DNA of 12,513 nt from DATKDU01 sp035512595 (lineage in GTDB: Bacteria; Planctomycetota; Planctomycetia; Pirellulales; Pirellulaceae): the NCBI GenBank assembly GCA_035512595.1, contig DATKDU010000466.1, positions 1 to 12,513 on the forward strand, given 5' to 3'. Both the position numbers and the translations under genes were made by a program. Within the stretch, counting starts at the first letter, position 1, and each line of letters opens with the position of its first letter. Under the pieces are notes generated by a model. The model saw only the letters and a list, made by a program, of their open reading frames with translations. It made no database searches and had not been told where the DNA came from. This document shows, piece by piece, positions 8,044 to 12,513 of the stretch.

Positions 8044-8085
8044 CGCGGCCTACGCGGTTCCTTCCTTCCTCGCTGCTCCCGGGCC

Positions 8086-9273
8086 ATGAAAATCCACGAA
8101 TTTCAGGGGAAAGAGCTGTTTCGCAAGGCCGGCGTGGCGGTTCTCCGCGGTAAAGCGGCCCGCTCCCCCGAAGAAGCCGCCGCGGCATTCACCGAGCTCG
8201 GCGGCCCGCTGGCGGTCGTGAAGGCGCAGATCCATGCCGGCGGACGCGGCAAAGGGACCGTCGTCGGCTCGCAGCAGCGCGGGGTGCAACTCGTCCGCTC
8301 GGCCGAAGAGGCCGCCACCGTCGCCAAAAACCTGCTCGGCAAGAAGCTGGTCACGATCCAGACCGGAAAGAGCGGCCAGACGGTCAACCAGGTCTTCGTC
8401 GAAGAAGGGTGCCAGATCGCCCGCGAGCTGTACCTGGGCATCGTCCTCGACCGGGCCGCCGCCAAACCGGTGTTGATGGTCTCCACGGAAGGCGGCGTCG
8501 AGATTGAAAAAGTGGCGCACGAGACGCCCCATCTGATCCATAAAGAGCACTTCGATCCGCACGCAGGACTGCAAAGCTATCAGGTCCGCAAACTGTGCTA
8601 CCGGCTGGGGCTGAAGGGGAGCAGCGTCGCCAGCGCGGAAAAATTCATGAAGGCCCTCTGCAAGCTGTACGTGCAGATGGACTGCTCGCTGGCGGAGATC
8701 AACCCGCTAGTCGTCACCGAGAGCGGCGAGCTGGTGGCCCTGGATGCCAAGATCAACTTCGACGACAACGCCCTCTTCCGGCACAAGGAGCTGGCCATGC
8801 TCCGCGACTTTGCCGAGGAGGACCCGTCGGAAGTGCGGGCCAGCGAGACCGGCCTGTCGTACATCAAGCTCGACGGCAACATCGGCTGCCTGGTCAACGG
8901 GGCGGGCCTCGCCATGGCCACGATGGACATCATCAAGCTCCACGGCGGCGAGCCGGCCAACTTTCTCGACGTCGGCGGCGGGGCCAACGAGCAGCAGGTT
9001 ACCGAGGCCTTCCGCATCATCCTCTCCGACGCCACCGTCAAGGGAATCCTCGTCAACATCTTCGGCGGCATTGCCCGCTGCACGACGATCGCCAGTGCCA
9101 TCGTCGCCGCCAGCAAGGCGGTCGGCTTTGCCGTGCCGCTGGTCGTGCGGCTGGAAGGGACCGAGGTCGAAGAAGGGCGAAAGATCCTGGCCGAGAGCGG
9201 CATCAAGGTGATCAATGCGACCGACCTGACCGACGCGGCGAAAAAGATTGTGGCGGCGGTGAAAGCAGCGTGA
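8086..9273 (+). CDS. sucC: Succinyl-CoA synthetase (ADP-forming) beta subunit
   Basis: This 395-residue protein matches the usual SucC length. It is the ATP-grasp, nucleotide-binding subunit of the TCA-cycle enzyme that converts succinyl-CoA, phosphate and ADP (or GDP) to succinate, CoA and ATP (or GTP) in the cytoplasm. Visible motifs are the N-terminal M-K-I-H-E-F-Q-G-K-E-L-F, the ATP-grasp loop G52-G-R-G-K-G57, the metal-site segment E204-I-N-P-L-V with N224-F-D-D-N, G267-C-L-V-N-G-A-G, and N324-I-F-G-G-I-A-R-C332. The ATG at 8086 is fixed by the conserved N-terminus even though no Shine-Dalgarno site precedes it. sucD follows on the same strand after 142 bp, a gap that is unusually wide for this pair and is filled by an inverted repeat. 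Nothing in the sequence suggests damage. Confidence 0.97.
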   Translation: MKIHEFQGKELFRKAGVAVLRGKAARSPEEAAAAFTELGGPLAVVKAQIHAGGRGKGTVVGSQQRGVQLVRSAEEAATVAKNLLGKKLVTIQTGKSGQTVNQVFVEEGCQIARELYLGIVLDRAAAKPVLMVSTEGGVEIEKVAHETPHLIHKEHFDPHAGLQSYQVRKLCYRLGLKGSSVASAEKFMKALCKLYVQMDCSLAEINPLVVTESGELVALDAKINFDDNALFRHKELAMLRDFAEEDPSEVRASETGLSYIKLDGNIGCLVNGAGLAMATMDIIKLHGGEPANFLDVGGGANEQQVTEAFRIILSDATVKGILVNIFGGIARCTTIASAIVAASKAVGFAVPLVVRLEGTEVEEGRKILAESGIKVINATDLTDAAKKIVAAVKAA

Positions 9274-9285
9274 ACCACTCGTCCC

Positions 9286-9381
9286 CACGCTCTGCGTGGG
9301 AACGCAAGCGGGGACGCTCCGCGTCCTTTGCCTGAATCGCGACGCAGAGCGTCGAGAACTTGAGTTCCCACGCAGAGCGTG
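9286..9381. repeat. Large inverted repeat between sucC and sucD
   Basis: The left arm (9286-9325) and right arm (9341-9381) are near-perfect reverse complements of about 40 bp around a 15-bp spacer. The outer 18 bp are identical in inverted orientation (9286-9303 with 9364-9381). Each arm also contains small self-complementary units such as CACGC-TCT-GCGTG and GACGC-AGA-GCGTC, so either one long hairpin or several short ones could form. There is no T-run, so it is not a classic terminator. The motif resembles intergenic repeats I recall from other planctomycetes, unverified. Confidence 0.85.
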
Positions 9382-9415
9382 AGAACAAGAAAACGAAACC
9401 AAACAACGTCGAACC

Positions 9416-10288
9416 ATGAGCATACTCGTCAATAAGAACACGCGAGTGATCTGCCAGGGCATTACCGGCAAGGCCGGCGCGTTTCACACCAAGGGGTGCA
9501 AGGACTACGGGACGGCGATGGTCGGCGGCGTCACGCCCGGCAAAGGGGGCGAGACCGTCGAAGGGCTGCCGGTGTTTGACACGGTCGTGGAAGCGGTCGA
9601 GAAGACCGGGGCCAACGCCTCGATGATCTTCGTCCCGGCTGCATTCACCGCGGACGCCATCCTGGAAGCGATTGACGCCGGCATCAAGGTAATTTGCGCG
9701 ATCACCGAGGGAGTGCCGGTGCTCGACATGGTCCGGGTGTACGAGATTGTGCGCGCCAGTGACGCAGTGCTGATCGGTCCCAACTGCCCCGGCGTGATTA
9801 CCCCTGGCGAGTGCAAGATCGGCATCATGCCGGGTTATATTCACCAGAAGGGCAAGGTTGGCATCATGAGCCGCAGCGGCACGCTGACCTATGAAGCCGT
9901 GTGGCAGACGAGCAATCTCAAGCTGGGCCAAAGCACGTGCATCGGCCTGGGGGGCGATCCAATCGTCGGCACCAACTACATCGACCTCTTCAAGCGATTC
10001 CAGGAAGACCCGCAGACCGAAGCGATCCTGATGATCGGCGAGATCGGCGGCACGGCGGAGGAAGAAGCCGCCGCCTACGTCAAAGCGCACGTCACCAAGC
10101 CGGTCGCCGCGTTCATTGCCGGCCGCACGGCCCCTCCCGGTCGCCGCATGGGTCACGCCGGCGCGATCATCAGCGGCGGCAAAGGGACTGCCGCCGAAAA
10201 GGTCGCCGCCCTAGAGGCCGCGGGCATCACCGTCGCCGACAGCCCGGCCGACATGGGAACGGCGGTGCAGCGGGCGCTAAAAAAGTAG
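9416..10288 (+). CDS. sucD: Succinyl-CoA synthetase alpha subunit
   Basis: This 290-residue protein has the normal SucD length. It is the CoA-binding subunit that carries the phosphohistidine intermediate and pairs with SucC. The N-terminal CoA-binding fold shows G15-I-T-G-K-A-G21, followed by H-T-K-G-C-K-D-Y-G-T and G-G-V-T-P-G-K-G-G. P122-N-C-P-G-V-I matches the family segment. The catalytic histidine is H247 in G-R-R-M-G-H-A-G-A-I-I-S-G-G-K-G-T. The start at 9416 fits the conserved M-S-I-L-V. Its leader (9382-9415) is A-rich and has no Shine-Dalgarno motif. The gene lies 142 bp after sucC behind an inverted repeat and is presumably cotranscribed with it. The TAG stop codon overlaps a perfect hairpin (10288-10308). 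Confidence 0.97.
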   Translation: MSILVNKNTRVICQGITGKAGAFHTKGCKDYGTAMVGGVTPGKGGETVEGLPVFDTVVEAVEKTGANASMIFVPAAFTADAILEAIDAGIKVICAITEGVPVLDMVRVYEIVRASDAVLIGPNCPGVITPGECKIGIMPGYIHQKGKVGIMSRSGTLTYEAVWQTSNLKLGQSTCIGLGGDPIVGTNYIDLFKRFQEDPQTEAILMIGEIGGTAEEEAAAYVKAHVTKPVAAFIAGRTAPPGRRMGHAGAIISGGKGTAAEKVAALEAAGITVADSPADMGTAVQRALKK

Positions 10289-10308
10289 GACAGGTTTTCA
10301 ACCTGTCC
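10288..10308 (+). repeat. Perfect 9-bp hairpin at the end of sucD
   Basis: GGACAGGTT (10288-10296) pairs with AACCTGTCC (10300-10308) around a TTC loop. The first base is the last base of the sucD stop codon. No U-tract follows, so Rho-independent termination is not supported. It could protect the mRNA 3' end or be another dispersed repeat. A partial copy of its right arm, GACCTGTCC, recurs at 10373-10381 inside the next element. Confidence 0.65.
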
Positions 10309-10339
10309 CTCAACGTGAGGCGGGCCTCTCGCCGGCCAT

Positions 10340-10571
10340 ACTAACCCGAAGCGCCAGCGAGGGAATGGCATTGACCTGTCCAACTGCCCTCGCTCGCGCT
10401 TTTTGATGTTGCGCTATTTTTTGCTCGTTTTCTCCGAGGATTTCGCGTTTTTTCACTCCCGGACGCACACGAAAATGGTGCCGTGGGGGCAGCTACTCGC
10501 AAAATCATCGGGAAAAACGTGATTTTGAAGTCGAAAATAGCGCAACACCAAAACTCGCGCTTCGGGTTAGT
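10340..10571. mobile_element. MITE-like element with nested inverted repeats
   Basis: The 232-bp unit is bounded by perfect 15-bp terminal inverted repeats, ACTAACCCGAAGCGC (10340-10354) and its complement (10557-10571). A second inverted pair inside (10401-10420 with 10534-10553) matches at 19 of 20 positions. In the right arm the two motifs are nearly adjacent. In the left arm they are separated by a hairpin whose own arms (10349-10363 and 10387-10401) match at 14 of 15 positions. The core also has AAAATCA/TGATTTT (10501-10507, 10520-10526). It has no coding capacity for a transposase and no clear target-site duplication. It would be a non-autonomous element or a folded intergenic repeat. 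The end motif is one I recall as abundant in planctomycetes, unverified. Confidence 0.65.
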
Positions 10572-10659
10572 GTTGCTTCTCTTGTTCTACCCAACCGGGA
10601 ACGCCTTTTGCACCATCGGCTGCCGGTCCGTTCCTCGTCTTTCTCCACCAGTGACCACC

Positions 10660-10974
10660 ATGCCCACATTCACACCCATCGTCGATCCGCCGATTCCGCC
10701 CACGCACCCCATTCCCAGGCCGCACCCCAAGCCACCGCCGGATCCGCCGCCGATTCCGCCCATGCCAACGCCGCCGGAGCCGCCGGGGCCAACCGCGGAA
10801 GTCGCACTGGCCGGATTCCAGTTATACTGGCAAGCCACTTGCCTGGCTCGCGGCGCACCGATCCGTACTGATGACGTTTCAACTCGGCTTCATCGACCTC
10901 GTCGTCCTGCTGGTCTACCTGGCGACGGCGATCTTCATCGGCGTCGTCGTCCGCGGCAAATCGAAGGATATTGA
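10660..10974 (+). CDS. Doubtful proline-rich small ORF overlapping the symporter
   Basis: From the ATG at 10660 a frame of 104 codons is open. Its first 45 or so residues are mostly proline, in repeated units such as D-P-P-I-P-P. The remainder turns Arg-rich where it overlaps the symporter start by 104 bp in another frame, as expected for a shadow of the symporter gene. No Shine-Dalgarno site precedes it, and a possible symporter promoter lies inside it. The opposite strand gives an equally low-complexity glycine-rich frame. I recognise no family. It is more likely non-coding or a decayed gene than a working one. Confidence 0.18.
   Translation: MPTFTPIVDPPIPPTHPIPRPHPKPPPDPPPIPPMPTPPEPPGPTAEVALAGFQLYWQATCLARGAPIRTDDVSTRLHRPRRPAGLPGDGDLHRRRRPRQIEGY
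10823..10828 (+). promoter_or_regulatory. Possible -10 box of the symporter-hydrolase operon
   Basis: TATACT stands 42 nt before the symporter ATG, the same distance as TATAAT before sucC. No good -35 box is visible at 16-18 nt spacing. The expected leader is about 35 nt and lacks a Shine-Dalgarno motif. Confidence 0.3.
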
Positions 10975-12400
10975 ATCGTACCTGCTCGGCGACCGGAACC
11001 TGCCGTGGTGGGCCATTCTGGGCTCGATCGTCGCCACGGAAACGAGCACGGCCACAGTGCTCAGCGTGCCGGGAGAGGCCAGCGGCATTCCCGGCCAGAC
11101 CGCCGGCAGCGGCTTCCTGTTCCTGCAACTGGCGCTCGGCTACATCATCGGCCGGACAATCATCGTCTGCGTGCTGTTGCCGCTCTACTTCCGCGGCAAG
11201 CTGTTCACCGCTTACCAGGTGCTCGACCAGCGGTTCGGGCAGATGACCCGGCAGGCGGCATCGCTTCTGTTTCTCGTCACCCGCAACCTGGGGGACGGGC
11301 TGCGGCTCTTTCTGGCGGCCATCGTGCTCCAGGAGTTGGCCGGATTGCCGTTTGTGTGGAGCGTGGTCGCCATGGGAGCGGTGACAATCGTCTACACGTT
11401 TCTGGGCGGCATGCGGTCGGTCGTGTGGAACGACTGCATCCAGCTTGTGATCTACATGCTCGGCGGCATTGCGGCGGTGTTCATCATTGCGGCCAGCATC
11501 GACGGCGGCTGGCAGGAGCTGTTTCGCTACGCGCGGGAGCACGACAAATTCCGCATGTTCGATCTGCGGCTGCTGATCAGCGAGCCCTATACCCTCTGGG
11601 CGGGGCTCATCGGCGGCGCGGTGCTGACGATCGGCACGCACGGCACCGACCACATGATGGTGCAGCGGTATCTCAGCGCCCGCAGCCAGACCGATGCCGG
11701 CCGGGCCGTGCTGGCCAGCGGCCTGGTGGTCTTCGTGCAATTCGCCCTGTTTCTGTTCATCGGCATCGAGCTGTCGGCCTATTACGCGCAGCATCCGGAG
11801 TTTGAGTTCGCCAAGGCGGACAAGGTGTTTGCCCACTTCATCGGCCACGCCTTTCCGCAAGGGACGGGGCTCGTCGGCCTGATGCTGGCGGCCATTCTCG
11901 CGTCGGCCATGTCCACCCTCTCCAGCTCGCTCAATTCTTCGGCCTCCGCACTGGTCAACGACTTCTACGTGCCGTGGCGCAGAAAGCCGGCGACCCCCGA
12001 ACACCTGTTCTTTGTTACTCGCGGTTTGACGGTCGTGTTTGGCGTCCTGCAAACGCTGATCGGCATCTGGGCGCTGGGGCTGGGGGAAACGGTCGTCAAA
12101 AACGCCCTGACGATTGCCGGCTTTTCGGCCGGATTGCTGCTGGGGGTGTTTGCCCTGGGCGTGTTGACGCGGCGGGCGGGGCAAACGGCCGCACTGGTCG
12201 GCGGCGCAGTGGGGCTGGGCGTTTTGTCGTTTGTCCAATTTGGCGTTCCGTGGTTGATCGAGCAACAATACCTGGCGGCCGATTTCAAGGTCGCCTTCCC
12301 CTGGCTGGCCCTGATCGGCGCGAGCGCGACGTTCCTGGCGGGCTGGATCGTCTCCTGGTTCGTTCCCGATCGAAGTCGCGAAGAAGGAGTGACGCCGTGA
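10871..12400 (+). CDS. Sodium:solute symporter (SSS family)
   Basis: This 509-residue inner-membrane protein of the sodium:solute symporter family (PF00474) imports a small solute with Na+. It is hydrophobic throughout, with at least a dozen membrane segments. Family marks include Y-L-L-G-D-R-N-L-P-W-W-A-I-L-G-S near residues 37-52, then A-T-E-T-S-T-A-T. G-G-M-R-S-V-V-W-N-D-C-I-Q lies in the middle. The TM8-type sodium-site segment M347-S-T-L-S-S-S-L-N-S-S-A-S-A follows. The ATG at 10871 is chosen because it starts directly before the first membrane span; no Shine-Dalgarno site is present. The substrate cannot be told from sequence by eye: relatives carry sugars, sialic acid, proline, pantothenate or carboxylates. 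The downstream gene overlaps it by 4 bp (GTGA), so the two are probably translationally coupled and share a substrate pathway. Confidence 0.93.
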   Translation: MTFQLGFIDLVVLLVYLATAIFIGVVVRGKSKDIESYLLGDRNLPWWAILGSIVATETSTATVLSVPGEASGIPGQTAGSGFLFLQLALGYIIGRTIIVCVLLPLYFRGKLFTAYQVLDQRFGQMTRQAASLLFLVTRNLGDGLRLFLAAIVLQELAGLPFVWSVVAMGAVTIVYTFLGGMRSVVWNDCIQLVIYMLGGIAAVFIIAASIDGGWQELFRYAREHDKFRMFDLRLLISEPYTLWAGLIGGAVLTIGTHGTDHMMVQRYLSARSQTDAGRAVLASGLVVFVQFALFLFIGIELSAYYAQHPEFEFAKADKVFAHFIGHAFPQGTGLVGLMLAAILASAMSTLSSSLNSSASALVNDFYVPWRRKPATPEHLFFVTRGLTVVFGVLQTLIGIWALGLGETVVKNALTIAGFSAGLLLGVFALGVLTRRAGQTAALVGGAVGLGVLSFVQFGVPWLIEQQYLAADFKVAFPWLALIGASATFLAGWIVSWFVPDRSREEGVTP

Positions 12401-12513
12401 TTTGCTGGCGAATCTTGCTCGGCGTGCTGCTGCTGTCAGTTTGTCGCGAGGCGTTCGCGGAAGGACTGCCCCACGCAGCGCCGGAAGAGGCCGGCATGGA
12501 TGGCGCGCACCTG
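12397..12513 (+). CDS. N-terminus of a probable secreted serine hydrolase (beta-lactamase family), truncated by window edge
   Basis: Thirty-nine codons are present from a GTG start that overlaps the symporter stop as GTGA. A strong AAGGAG (12384-12389) lies 7 nt upstream and supports this start. Residues 1-21 form a signal peptide with a hydrophobic core, I-L-L-G-V-L-L-L-S-V, and a likely cut after A-F-A. The mature start, L-P-H-A-A-P-E-E-A-G-M-D-G-A-H-L, resembles the opening of class C beta-lactamase-like serine hydrolases, where a P-E-x-x-G-(M/I) motif precedes the catalytic domain. The S-x-x-K and Y-x-N motifs lie beyond the window, so the family call is an inference from the first residues. 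Its placement behind a symporter suggests extracytoplasmic processing of a compound that is then imported. Confidence 0.6.
   Translation, partial: MICWRILLGVLLLSVCREAFAEGLPHAAPEEAGMDGAHL

Larger units (their letters stand above)
7579..8085. other. Gene-free region between secDF and sucC
   Basis: This stretch of 507 bp holds no gene I can support. Its short open frames are low quality and cover the repeat at 7751-7845. Near the left end, CCCTC (7594-7598) and GAGGG (7610-7614) could form a weak hairpin, but no T-run follows, so I do not call a terminator. The right end holds a consensus -10 box for sucC. Confidence 0.7.
10289..10870. other. Intergenic region between sucD and the symporter gene
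   Basis: This stretch of 582 bp contains the sucD hairpin, the MITE-like element (10340-10571), a proline-codon-rich segment (10660-10800) and a possible -10 box (10823-10828). Apart from the doubtful proline-rich frame described separately, I see no gene. Confidence 0.7.

Noticed and set aside
10670..12268. Open frame of 532 codons antisense to the symporter
   Set aside because: It has the same low-information Arg/His/Gln composition and sits opposite a clear membrane transporter gene; it is a shadow.
1..12513. A new defence, biosynthetic or mobile gene system
   Set aside because: All well-supported genes belong to known housekeeping, transport or planctomycete families. No unknown gene cluster is present. 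The unusual signal is confined to repeats.

Overview
The window looks like a piece of a planctomycete chromosome (Planctomycetota, probably a Pirellula-type lineage). The clearest marker is a large secreted protein with paired planctomycete cytochrome C domains and a PSD1 (DUF1553) domain, an architecture typical of this phylum. A fused SecD-SecF, GC-rich codon use and weak or absent Shine-Dalgarno sites fit the same assignment. The genes are mostly housekeeping or common accessory genes. I see no defence system, phage, CRISPR array, tRNA or rRNA.

Layout. Positions 1-135 hold no gene I can support. A minus-strand gene (136-3408) encodes the secreted cytochrome/PSD1 protein. It is divergent, across a 220-bp gap with a good sigma70-type promoter, from the preprotein translocase accessory pair yajC (3629-4033) and secDF (4096-7578). 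A 507-bp gene-free stretch follows, holding an imperfect inverted repeat and, at its right end, a consensus -10 box. Next come sucC (8086-9273) and sucD (9416-10288), the two subunits of succinyl-CoA synthetase, separated by a large inverted repeat. A 582-bp gap (10289-10870) carries a MITE-like element and a doubtful proline-rich ORF. The last genes are a sodium:solute symporter (10871-12400) and, overlapping it by 4 bp, the start of a probable secreted serine hydrolase cut off by the window edge.

How the genes work together. YajC and SecDF form the SecYEG-associated complex that uses the proton or sodium gradient to help pull secreted proteins out. The PSD1 protein and the serine hydrolase both have signal peptides and would be Sec clients. 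SucCD makes ATP or GTP from succinyl-CoA in the TCA cycle. The symporter and hydrolase are probably translated together, which suggests an uptake and processing function of unknown substrate.

The unusual content is the repeats rather than a new gene system. At least five distinct repeat families lie in 12.5 kb. Two of them sit in frame inside protein-coding genes: a heptanucleotide array inside the PSD1 domain and a double-hairpin element inside the SecF part of SecDF. Others sit between sucC and sucD, over the sucD stop codon, and upstream of sucC and of the symporter. My statements that some of these motifs recur across planctomycete genomes come from memory and need a search.
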